NCBI RefSeq assembly: GCF_013249045.1
Contig: NZ_JABRWP010000004.1
Location: 124,001-188,000, forward strand
Source of the DNA: Winogradskyella eckloniae
GTDB lineage: Bacteria; Bacteroidota; Bacteroidia; Flavobacteriales; Flavobacteriaceae
DNA length: 64,000 nt
Direction of reading: 5' to 3'
Numbering within the stretch: position 1 is the stretch's first letter; each line of letters begins with the position of its first letter. A program made the position numbers and the translations under genes. This document shows, one piece after another, positions 44,274 through 51,680 of this stretch. The notes under the pieces are model-generated. The model saw nothing but the letters and a program-made list of their open reading frames with translations, was not told the origin of the DNA and made no database searches.

Positions 44274-45158
44274 ATGAAACAGACATTATTCGCAGTATTA
44301 CTTGTTATAGTAGTATCATGCCAATCAGAAAAATCAAAAAAAACAACAAACATTAAAGAAAAAACCGAAATGAAAACAACCGAAGACGTATCAAACAAAG
44401 ACAAGGCCGTAGCAGTATTAACCAGTTTAGAAACAGGTGACCAAACTGCCTTAGCTTATATTAACCCAACAAATTATAAACAACATAATCTTGCCGTAGC
44501 CGATGGTTTGGAGGGTTTTGGAGCTGTGTTGCAGCAAGCACCAGAAGGTGGTTTTAAAGCCAATGTGATTCGTGCATTTGAAGATGGCGATTATGTATTT
44601 ACACAAACTAAATACGACTTTTTTGGACCAAAAATTGGTTTTGATATCTTTAGATTCGAAAACGGATTGATTGTAGAACATTGGGATAATCTTACCGAAA
44701 TAACTCCAGTTAACCCAAGCGATCATACGCAAATTGATGGTACAACGACACTTACAGATTTAGATAAAACCGAAGCGAATAAATCCTTAGTTTCAGATTT
44801 CTTAAACACCATTTTAATACAAGGTAAAATGGCAGAAATCACTACATATTTTGATGGAGACAATTACATACAGCACAATGCTAATATTGGTGATGGTTTA
44901 TCTGGTTTTGGAAAGGCAGTAGAAGCCATGGCAAAACAAGGTATTACTATGGAATTTAAAACAGTACACAAGGTATTAGGAGAAGGTAATTTTGTGCTCG
45001 CTATTAGTGAAGGCACCTTTGCAGGCGAACCAACATCTTATTACGATTTGTTTAGAGTAGAGGATGGCAAAATAGCCGAACACTGGGATGTTATGGAAAC
45101 TATTCTAGCCAAATCAGATAGAAAAAACAACAATAGTAAATTTAATTTCCCTAACTAA
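44274..45158 (+). CDS. Lipoprotein with two tandem SnoaL/NTF2-like domains
   Basis: The 294-residue protein has a lipoprotein signal (MKQTLFAVLLVIVVSCQS, lipobox VVSC). After a Lys/Thr/Glu linker it has two copies of an NTF2/SnoaL-like domain. Copy 1 (about 42-150) has INPTNYKQHNLAVADGLEGF and FDIFRFENGLIVEHWDNLTEI; copy 2 (about 160-285) has FDGDNYIQHNANIGDGLSGF and YDLFRVEDGKIAEHWDVMETI. The aligned motifs show an internal duplication. SnoaL-like folds are small ligand-binding or isomerase-like domains; the role here is unknown. A terminator follows. Confidence 0.9.
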   Translation: MKQTLFAVLLVIVVSCQSEKSKKTTNIKEKTEMKTTEDVSNKDKAVAVLTSLETGDQTALAYINPTNYKQHNLAVADGLEGFGAVLQQAPEGGFKANVIRAFEDGDYVFTQTKYDFFGPKIGFDIFRFENGLIVEHWDNLTEITPVNPSDHTQIDGTTTLTDLDKTEANKSLVSDFLNTILIQGKMAEITTYFDGDNYIQHNANIGDGLSGFGKAVEAMAKQGITMEFKTVHKVLGEGNFVLAISEGTFAGEPTSYYDLFRVEDGKIAEHWDVMETILAKSDRKNNNSKFNFPN

Positions 45159-45190
45159 TTGAATCAAACCTTAAGCTTGTATTAATAGTA

Positions 45191-45219
45191 GAAAAGACCA
45201 TTGTTTCGATGGTCTTTTC
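45191..45219 (+). terminator. Terminator after the SnoaL-like gene
   Basis: A perfect 11-bp stem GAAAAGACCAT / ATGGTCTTTTC with a 7-nt loop lies 32 bp after the stop codon. It contains a T-run in its right arm and marks the left border of the accessory island. Confidence 0.75.
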
Positions 45220-45390
45220 AATGTGATAACCTCAAAAAAATTAAATTAAAGCAAAGCTAAACGAAAACAGCAAAACAGACTAAGGAAAATTGTAGTCCTT
45301 GTTAGTGGTTAAAAAGCGCATCTTAAAATTACGGTTTCATTATTTTTTCTTCTCTTATGTTTTTTTACTTAGTTAATGAACTTCGCAGCA

Positions 45391-45431
45391 ATCACGTGCA
45401 CTTATTTATTTAATAAGGTTGTGCACGTGAT
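45391..45431. repeat. Long inverted repeat with 11-bp perfect arms
   Basis: ATCACGTGCAC (45391-45401) and GTGCACGTGAT (45421-45431) are exact reverse complements. The 19-nt middle can itself pair TTATT with AATAA. There is no T-run on either side, so it is not an ordinary terminator. The arms contain two overlapping palindromes, CACGTG and GTGCAC. Confidence 0.75.
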
Positions 45432-45549
45432 CACTCTTTATGGGTCGACGTAGGAGGGAAGTTACATGAGGGTGGAATGATTTTAAAGATTTATTTGTCA
45501 ATGTAATAACTAATAATTATCACATAATTAAAAATGATTATTACGATTA

Positions 45550-45586
45550 TATGTAAGAATGTTACGTTTTTATGTAATTATGTTAC
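45550..45586 (+). promoter_or_regulatory. Tandem 16-bp operator-like repeats, 21-bp period
   Basis: TATGTAAGAATGTTAC (45550-45565) and TATGTAATTATGTTAC (45571-45586) are direct repeats differing at two positions and spaced by exactly two helical turns. The inverted half-site GTAAC recurs at 45603-45607, over the -7 element. This pattern is typical of cooperative repressor or activator sites in front of the ATPase/protease pair. Confidence 0.65.
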
Positions 45587-45595
45587 ATTTATGTC

Positions 45596-45603
45596 TATAT
45601 TTG
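45596..45603 (+). promoter_or_regulatory. -7 element for the ATPase/protease operon
   Basis: TATATTTG matches TAnnTTTG and lies 31 bp before the ATPase ATG. The -33 region falls within the second tandem repeat, so the repeat-binding protein would overlap the polymerase site. Confidence 0.6.
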
Positions 45604-45634
45604 TAACGTAAATCAAAAATAATATTGCAGATAT

Positions 45635-46723
45635 ATGTATACAGAGCTCATTAAAATAATTGAAGGTGGTCTTAATCAAGACCCAAAAAAGGTTATTAGT
45701 TATTCTAAACACTTGGCTAAAAAGTTAAGAGAAGATGGAGTAGATAAACTTGCTGATAAAATAATAAAGACTATAGAAGGCTCAACAGCAATTCCTGTTT
45801 TCAAAGACCAATTATTTGATGCACCTGTAGATAATGATACAAGGTTAAATATTGCGGATGTAATTCTTCCTCGAGATATAAAATTAGATATTTCAATTTC
45901 TGAAAGTATCCAAAATCCAGTAAACAATTTCATCTCTTTAGTTAATTCTAAAAATGAAATAAAAAGTAAAGGTTTACAAATGAATTTATCGTTGTTGCTT
46001 TATGGACCTCCAGGTTGTGGTAAAACGACATTAGCCAAATATATAGCTAAAGAGCTTGATATACCTATTGTAGTAGCTAGGTTTGATTCTTTGATATCAT
46101 CACTTCTAGGTAATACAGCAAAAAATATTAGGAAATTATTTGATTATGCAAAGAGTAAACCTTGTATTTTATTTCTAGATGAATTTGATGCAATTGCAAA
46201 AGCAAGAGACGATAATCATGAAACTGGTGAATTAAAAAGAGTAATAAATAGCTTGTTGCAAAATATTGACGATTTTCTAGAGACAGGTATATTAATAGCA
46301 GCAACAAACCATGAGCAATTATTAGATAGTGCTATCTGGAGAAGGTTTGAAAAAGTAATTAATGTAAACAAGCCAAGTTCTGAAGAAATTAAAAATCTAA
46401 TTGGAAGTTATTTTGACAAGGTAGATTCTAAATTAGATATAGAAGATAAGAAATTTGATACACTTTCTTCTTACTTAAACGATTTTTCACATTCTGAAAT
46501 TATTAAGATAATAAATAGTGCATTTTATAATTCAATTATTAAAAATAAAGAATTCGAATACGATGAAATTTTTTCTGAATACTTCAAGTATAAGAACAAT
46601 AACAGGTATACACCAGAAGAAATGATACGCTTTTTAAATGAGAGCCATATACCTCAAAAACAAATAGCTAATTACCTAGATATTTCAATAAGAAAAGTTA
46701 GAAACGCATTAACTGTAGAATAA
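45635..46723 (+). CDS. ietA: AAA+ ATPase, IetA-like
   Basis: The 362-residue protein is a AAA+ ATPase with Walker A GPPGCGKT (124-131), Walker B ILFLDEFD (178-185), sensor-1 Asn225 in AATNH, and the arginine-finger pair R236-R237. The order and spacing match FtsH/ClpX-like classic AAA modules. The last 40 residues (EEMIRFLNESHIPQKQIANYLDISIRKVRNAL) look like a helix-turn-helix. It sits one base before a subtilisin-like protease gene, the gene arrangement of IetAS, a pair described for plasmid maintenance in Agrobacterium and as an antiphage system. The symbol is given by this arrangement and is not proven. Confidence 0.82.
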   Translation: MYTELIKIIEGGLNQDPKKVISYSKHLAKKLREDGVDKLADKIIKTIEGSTAIPVFKDQLFDAPVDNDTRLNIADVILPRDIKLDISISESIQNPVNNFISLVNSKNEIKSKGLQMNLSLLLYGPPGCGKTTLAKYIAKELDIPIVVARFDSLISSLLGNTAKNIRKLFDYAKSKPCILFLDEFDAIAKARDDNHETGELKRVINSLLQNIDDFLETGILIAATNHEQLLDSAIWRRFEKVINVNKPSSEEIKNLIGSYFDKVDSKLDIEDKKFDTLSSYLNDFSHSEIIKIINSAFYNSIIKNKEFEYDEIFSEYFKYKNNNRYTPEEMIRFLNESHIPQKQIANYLDISIRKVRNALTVE

Positions 46724-46724
46724 G

Positions 46725-49091
46725 ATGGCTAAAAAGAATTTACCTGTAAAATTATTTCAGAAAAGACAGAAAATAGACGACAGAAGAGTCGAAGGTGGAG
46801 GGAGTAAAACAATTCCAAAATGGCAACTTGATGGAGAAGAACTTCAAAAAAGAGCAAATAGTCTTTTAGAGCCTTTAAGTGAATTAGATACTTTTTTTGA
46901 AAACCGAAATAAGACAAGGAGTTTTATTCCTGCTACCTTGCGTGTTGATATTGATGATAATGCCATTGCAAAATCACACAGACAAGATATTCAAAAGCTA
47001 TTTAATGGACAATTTTCAAAAAATAATATAATTGGTTTTATTGATTCAAATATTGCTATAGTAAAAGTTGACAGTATTGAAGATAGTAAAGTCATTAAGA
47101 AAAAAATTAATAATTATCATAGAAACCCTAAAGCCATTTCTGCTGTCGAAACAATAGAAATATTCGAACCTTTTATTGCTGATATTGAAGAAAATAAAAA
47201 AAATGAGACAGTAAAAATTTCTCTTATAGATTTTTTGAATTATGAAATAAATAATGCAGTCAAAATATCATTTGAAAAGTACTGTAAGCAAAAGAGTATA
47301 GATGTGGTAGAAGCAAATTATTCTTCTGGCCTAATAATTTATAAAATTAAAAACGCTACTAAAGCCCAATTAGATAGCATTAGTGATTTTGAAGCTTTAG
47401 AATCAATAACATTTATGCCAAAATATAGTGTTGGCATGGACTTGCTAAATTCTGGACAGGACATTGAAGTAAAAGAACCTATCAAAGATGAAGAATACCC
47501 AATAATTGGAGTTCTTGATTCAGGTATTGCAAAGAATCAGTACTTAAGTCCTTGGCTTCTTGATAGAAATTTCTCGTCTTATCCTGAAGATTTAGTCAAT
47601 CCAACACATGGTTCATGTGTTTCAAGTATTATTATTTATGGTGATGATTTAGAAGGAGAAAATTGGACTGGAAATTCAGGTTGTAAACTTTTTGATGCAA
47701 CTGTTTTTCCAGATGAAACTAAAGAAAGTATAGATGAAGATGAGTTAATTGCAAATATTAGAGAAGCAATAAAAAAGAATTCTGATATTAAAATTTGGAA
47801 CCTATCTTTAGGAACTAAATCTGAAGCAGATTTAAATGACTTTTCTGATTTCGGTAAAGCACTTGACGATATTCAAATATCTAATGAGGTAATTATTTGC
47901 AAGTCCACAGGGAACTGTAGAAATTTCGAAAGAGGTTTTCCTAAAAGCAGAATAGCAAGATCTGGTGATTCAATTCGTTCTTTAGTGGTTGGTTCAATTG
48001 CACATTCTAAAAATGAAAATGATATAGCTGATGTAAATCATCCATCTCCTTTTACTCGTATTGGTCCTGGACCAGCAAACAGTATAAAGCCAGATTTAGT
48101 TTCTTATGGAGGTAACGCTGGTATGAATGGAGGTAGAAGAGTTGAAAATGGAGTAAAAGCAATTGCTCCAGATGGATCTCCAGTAAAAATAATAGGTACA
48201 AGTTTTTCAACACCTAGAGTCACATCGTTGTTATCTGAACTAAATTTTAAAGTAAGAGAAAAATTTAATCCTACATTACTTAAGGCTTTAGCAATACATT
48301 CAGCGAAATATCCATTAGGTGTAAATTTTCCTATTAATGAAAAAGTCAATCAAATGGGGTTTGGAATAGCATCATCAGCCGATGAGATTATTTATAACGA
48401 TCCTCATGAAATCACCTTAATTCTTCAAGAAAACATAAATAAAGGTGAATTTATCGAGATTCTTGACTTTCCATTTCCAGAAAGTTTAATTGATGATGAA
48501 GGACACTTTTATGGAGAAGTAAAAGTTACTCTAGTTGCTCAACCAGTATTAAGAGAAAAACAAGGAGCGGAGTATTGTCAATCTAATTTAGACTTAATGT
48601 TTGGTACATATGAAAATATAAAAGATAGAGATACTACTAAATCTAATATACTAAACCCTTTTGGGCCAGATGACACCCAAAATGTACTTTTGGATTCTAA
48701 TTACAAAAGTGCCTATATAAAAGATACAGAAAGTGATTACGCAAGAGAAAGAGTATTACTTAATTACGGAAAAAAGTATCAACCTGTAAAAAAATATTCG
48801 GTTAATTTAAGTGAAATGAAAGATGCAAGACAAAGAGATAGTTTAGCAAGTAATAGAAAGTGGTATGCTAAAATAAAAGGAACATATCGTGATTTTGCAG
48901 AAACTAGATCAAAAGAAGATGGAGAGGTTTTAAATCAAGATTTTACTTTAATCGTTACGATTAGAGATACCAAAGAGCAACATCAAGTTTACAATGAAGT
49001 ATCTAGATTGTTGGCAGATAGAAACTTTTTACACTCTAACATCAAATTAAGGGAAGAGATTAGAATTGATGTTCAAGGTAAAAATAATTAG
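46725..49091 (+). CDS. ietS: Subtilisin-like serine protease, IetS-like
   Basis: The 788-residue protein holds an S8 peptidase core at about residues 255-520: D265 in VLDSG, H295 in THGS, oxyanion N397 in STGN and S493 in GTSFSTP, all in the correct order, so it should be active. The first 250 residues form two unrecognised alpha/beta segments that may be an inhibitor-like or sensing domain, and about 270 residues follow the core. It has no signal peptide, which is unusual for subtilases and fits an intracellular toxin-like or defence protease. It begins one base after the ATPase stop (TAAG-ATG), so the two are tightly coupled. Confidence 0.85.
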   Translation: MAKKNLPVKLFQKRQKIDDRRVEGGGSKTIPKWQLDGEELQKRANSLLEPLSELDTFFENRNKTRSFIPATLRVDIDDNAIAKSHRQDIQKLFNGQFSKNNIIGFIDSNIAIVKVDSIEDSKVIKKKINNYHRNPKAISAVETIEIFEPFIADIEENKKNETVKISLIDFLNYEINNAVKISFEKYCKQKSIDVVEANYSSGLIIYKIKNATKAQLDSISDFEALESITFMPKYSVGMDLLNSGQDIEVKEPIKDEEYPIIGVLDSGIAKNQYLSPWLLDRNFSSYPEDLVNPTHGSCVSSIIIYGDDLEGENWTGNSGCKLFDATVFPDETKESIDEDELIANIREAIKKNSDIKIWNLSLGTKSEADLNDFSDFGKALDDIQISNEVIICKSTGNCRNFERGFPKSRIARSGDSIRSLVVGSIAHSKNENDIADVNHPSPFTRIGPGPANSIKPDLVSYGGNAGMNGGRRVENGVKAIAPDGSPVKIIGTSFSTPRVTSLLSELNFKVREKFNPTLLKALAIHSAKYPLGVNFPINEKVNQMGFGIASSADEIIYNDPHEITLILQENINKGEFIEILDFPFPESLIDDEGHFYGEVKVTLVAQPVLREKQGAEYCQSNLDLMFGTYENIKDRDTTKSNILNPFGPDDTQNVLLDSNYKSAYIKDTESDYARERVLLNYGKKYQPVKKYSVNLSEMKDARQRDSLASNRKWYAKIKGTYRDFAETRSKEDGEVLNQDFTLIVTIRDTKEQHQVYNEVSRLLADRNFLHSNIKLREEIRIDVQGKNN

Positions 49092-49167
49092 ACCAATTAA
49101 AGCATAGTGAAATACTATTAAAAAGAAAGTGATTAAATATTTGAATTATTAATTAAAAACAAAAATT

Positions 49168-49296
49168 ATGGGACTTAAACCAGGACCGAAGAGAATTGCA
49201 AAATCTACTGGAAAACCAGATAGACGAGCACGTGACAACAAAGACACACCAGGAAACACACCATCATTAAAGCCGCCTAAACGCAAAAAAAAGTGA
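49168..49296 (+). CDS. Small highly basic protein, 42 residues
   Basis: An ATG at 49168 opens a 42-codon frame ending at TGA 49294-49296. It encodes MGLKPGPKRIAKSTGKPDRR, a middle part with KDTPGNTPSLKPP, and the tail KRKKK. About a third of the residues are Lys or Arg and there are six Pro, so it is probably disordered and nucleic-acid binding. It lies 76 bp after the protease gene in the same direction, preceded by an AAAAATT leader typical of flavobacterial starts. I do not recognise a family; it could be a third component of the ATPase/protease module. Confidence 0.5.
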   Translation: MGLKPGPKRIAKSTGKPDRRARDNKDTPGNTPSLKPPKRKKK

Positions 49297-49330
49297 TCTA
49301 ATTGAAACTTTATTTTTCATATTATAAGGT

Positions 49331-49358
49331 TAACTGAAATATTAATATTATGTAAAAT
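49331..49358 (+). other. Half-conserved dif-like site
   Basis: The right arm TTATGTAAAAT (49348-49358) is identical to the right arm of the site at 49886-49913 and differs by one base from the XerD arm of Bacillus subtilis dif (TTATGTAAACT). The centre is TTAATA. The left arm TAACTGAAATA is poorly conserved. This would fit an element end that keeps only one chromosomal arm. Confidence 0.4.
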
Positions 49359-49513
49359 AGAATTTAAAGTTTAGTTCTGCCTCATTAAATTTTGGGTAAA
49401 ACAATAGGAGAAATGAGCGTTCATATTTTAGGCTATCCAAACACAGTTATCCAGTGGATGATTGTATTTGGATACAATACTTTAATATAAGTTTGCTTCA
49501 ATCGTATTTAGCT

Positions 49514-49536
49514 AAAAATGTACACTGTACATTTTT
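49514..49536. repeat. Perfect 23-bp palindrome
   Basis: AAAAATGTACA, a single C, then TGTACATTTTT. Both arms are exact over 11 bp. A related half (CGTACATTTT) appears at about 49606-49615. No gene starts nearby, so a protein-binding or recombination site is more likely than a promoter operator. Confidence 0.6.
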
Positions 49537-49785
49537 CGTTTTTGAAATAATTTGAAAGGTCTACAAGATATTCTAACCACGAGAATCGTCCAAAATTTTA
49601 TATCACGTACATTTTGTCGTTTACGCGATTTTTAAATAGTATTCAAAAGCTAACTTTTATTGTGCGGCTTGCAAGCGGCTGGAAATTATTCGATAGATTT
49701 CTTTTCAAATAAAAGTATCCAGTAATTGGATATGCAATCCGTTGTAAACCCAGTTTTATGTTTTTAGTTTTATTCCCACAATTTA

Positions 49786-49816
49786 CTTGTACATAATCAT
49801 TAACGTTTTAGGACAC
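49786..49816 (-). other. Inverted dif-like site
   Basis: Read on the minus strand, the left arm is GTGTCCTAAAA (9 of 11 bases as in the site at 49886) and the right arm TTATGTACAAG (8 of 11), with a 9-bp centre instead of 6 bp. It faces the plus-strand site at 49886-49913 with 69 bp between them. Confidence 0.4.
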
Positions 49817-49885
49817 TTGTGTGTCACTAGAACTATGATTATGTCAAATATCGCTGAAAAGCGCTATTGCGCAAATTATTATGTA

Positions 49886-49922
<37 letters not shown>

Positions 49923-49983
49923 CGAATGCCACCCACTTATTGTGTTTTTAAATACGTTAACTGATTTATAGGTCTCTTAAAAA

Positions 49984-50715
49984 CTATTGGTCTTTTAATA
50001 GCTCGTTTAATTCTTCTAAGTGCGTTTCATAAATTTGCTCAACTTCTTCGAGAATACTATCGTAACCATTCACATATAAAAAACGCATATGCACAACACG
50101 GTTTTTATAATCATCAGAACCAAAATATTTATATTCTTCAACCGTAAATTTGCCGTTATTACCAACTAATTTTTCGTACCAGGAGAAATTTTCTTTAATA
50201 TGATTAATGTTCTTAATTAATTCATCTTTCATAATATCTTCCATGGGCCGCAATGTTTTGTCTACGACAATGTAATCTTGCTCAATTTCCATGAGTTTGT
50301 TGGCCAATGTCGTATTTTGAGATGCCACTTTATTTAGTGATGATGATACTATTAAGTTTACAGGTAAAAACTGAATACCTATAGTCACTAAAAATGGTGC
50401 TTGTGCGACAATCGTTAAGCGTTCGGCTTCTGTTTTATCCTTTTTTAAATATAAATTATAGAGCTCTAAATTCTCGCTAATTTCTTGTCGTGTCTCCTTA
50501 ATTTTAGCAATATCCGAAGCCAGTTTTTGCTGTATTTGTTTGGCTATTTTTACACATTCTTTTTCCGCTTTTTTGTTTTCATTATAGTTATTAATCGTCA
50601 CAGCGACCAAAATCCCTATGACGACCAAAATAATTTCGCCTATAGCATAGAGCAGATATTTTTTGAGACGCTTCCCTTCTATCAATTTAAATCTTAAGGT
50701 GTTGAATAATTTCAT
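49984..50715 (-). CDS. DUF6090-family membrane protein
   Basis: The 243-residue protein has the DUF6090 signature at its N-terminus: a basic amphipathic start (RFKLIEGKRLKKYLLYAIGEI), then one membrane helix (IILVVIGILVAVTI) and NNYNENKKAEK. The rest is helical and soluble, probably periplasmic. Function is unknown, and such genes are numerous in Flavobacteriaceae. It is monocistronic and borders the accessory region. Confidence 0.88.
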   Translation of the reverse strand: MKLFNTLRFKLIEGKRLKKYLLYAIGEIILVVIGILVAVTINNYNENKKAEKECVKIAKQIQQKLASDIAKIKETRQEISENLELYNLYLKKDKTEAERLTIVAQAPFLVTIGIQFLPVNLIVSSSLNKVASQNTTLANKLMEIEQDYIVVDKTLRPMEDIMKDELIKNINHIKENFSWYEKLVGNNGKFTVEEYKYFGSDDYKNRVVHMRFLYVNGYDSILEEVEQIYETHLEELNELLKDQ

Positions 50716-50797
50716 ACATACATTTGATTGTAAATTACAAAAAACTTAACAAATTGAGCTTATTTGATATTGAAGACTGAAGATTGTTATAAAACTG

Positions 50798-50829
50798 AAA
50801 AAAAAAGCCCATCAAATTAATGATGAGCT
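50798..50829 (-). terminator. Terminator of the CspA gene
   Basis: On the minus strand AGCTCATCA pairs with TGATGGGCT (one G-U) around a 6-nt loop, followed by an eight-T run. It lies 30 bp after the CspA stop. Confidence 0.78.
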
Positions 50830-50858
50830 TCCATAAATTCTAGGTTAAGTCAAATATT

Positions 50859-51050
50859 CTAAATTACTTTTACGTGTATAGCGTTTAATCCTTTTTTTCC
50901 TTCTGTAAGTTCGAATTCTACAACATCGCCTTCACGAATCTCGTCGATCAATCCCGAAATGTGTACAAAATGGTCTTTGTTTGAACCTTCTTCTGTGATA
51001 AAACCAAATCCTTTCTCATCGTTGAAGAATTTTACTGTTCCTTTAATCAT
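50859..51050 (-). CDS. CspA-type cold-shock protein
   Basis: The 63-residue protein is a minimal cold-shock domain: MIKGTVKFFNDEKGFGFITEE with RNP1 KGFGFI, then DHFVHISGLIDEIREGD with RNP2 and VEFELTEGKKGLNAIHVKVI. It binds single-stranded RNA and DNA as a chaperone. It is a single gene with its own terminator and differs from the two other cold-shock genes in this window by having no extension. Confidence 0.95.
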   Translation of the reverse strand: MIKGTVKFFNDEKGFGFITEEGSNKDHFVHISGLIDEIREGDVVEFELTEGKKGLNAIHVKVI

Positions 51051-51256
51051 TCTATGTTTATTTTATTTTAATAATTACTGAGATGTATTCAACAATGATG
51101 CCAAAAATTAATGCCATGTTAATTGACCGATTTTAAGACGATGACAGGCTTATCATCGGTAAAACAAGGCGTTTGGACATGGATTTTAGACCAGAAACGG
51201 ATTTGCGTATACCTTCGCTTAGAGATAACCCTCAGTCTATTAAAAACTTACATATT

Positions 51257-51520
51257 ATGGAAACAAAATTCTCTTTGTTTAACCAGATTAATAGTTTATG
51301 TTACTGGTTATTAATTTCTAGCGATTACAGAACTTCTGTAAACTTAGATGCAGAAAAGGACACGTATAGCGTGTGTATTACGCATGCTGGTGTTGAACTT
51401 TACGCCAATACCATTCAAGGATTTAGTAAACGTAATGCCAATTTCTTAGAACACGAATTAGATGGTATGGTTGCTGGTTTACTCCATTTAAAACAAAATG
51501 TAGAGCAAAAATCGGCTTAA
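51257..51520 (+). CDS. Unknown small protein
   Basis: I use the ATG at 51257 (METKFSLFNQINSLCYWLL), because the stretch before it in the longer frame is polar, low in structure and overlaps another small frame. The 87-residue protein mixes a helix-forming N-terminus and C-terminus (NFLEHELDGMVAGLLHLKQN) with a central strand (TYSVCITHAGVELYA). No family recognised. It lies divergent from CspA, 206 bp away. Confidence 0.6.
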   Translation: METKFSLFNQINSLCYWLLISSDYRTSVNLDAEKDTYSVCITHAGVELYANTIQGFSKRNANFLEHELDGMVAGLLHLKQNVEQKSA

Positions 51521-51553
51521 TTAGTCACCTTAAATATTGTCTTAATATAGTAA

Positions 51554-51657
51554 CGTCAGTTCGAGTGAATGTGCCTTAGTACATTTGTTTCGAGAACCAT
51601 TTATACCCAAAACGTCTCGATACACAATTTATAAAACGAATTTCACTCCAAGTGACG
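51554..51657. repeat. Interspersed palindromic repeat element, 104 bp
   Basis: The outer arms are CGTCAGTTCGAGTGAAT (51554-51570) and TTTCACTCCAAGTGACG (51641-51657), inverted with 14 of 17 bases pairing. An inner dyad TCGAGA / TCTCGA (around 51590 and 51616) nests inside. This is the layout of the CACTCGAAGTGACG-type intergenic repeats widespread in flavobacterial genomes. It lies between a plus-strand gene end and the lpxD gene end. Confidence 0.65.
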
Positions 51658-51680
51658 ACGATATTATATGTATATAAAGT

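Larger units (their letters stand above)
45220..45634. other. Intergenic region left of the IetAS-like pair
   Basis: About 415 bp with no gene that I can support. It contains a long palindrome (45391-45431), a short G-rich stretch near 45440-45475 that differs from its AT-rich surroundings, and at the right end a promoter with tandem repeats (45550-45603). Confidence 0.6.

Noticed and set aside
45430..45480. Short frame after an AGGAGGG stretch near the palindrome
   Set aside because: The frames end within a few codons; flavobacteria rarely use such ribosome-binding sites, so I see no gene.
45550..45586. Tandem repeats read as dif-like Xer sites because they contain TATGTAA
   Set aside because: They have no matching left arm at the right distance and sit exactly in a promoter, so an operator is the better reading.
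51123..51314. 63-codon plus-strand frame before the small unknown gene
   Set aside because: It overlaps the gene at 51257 in another frame and has no recognisable features.
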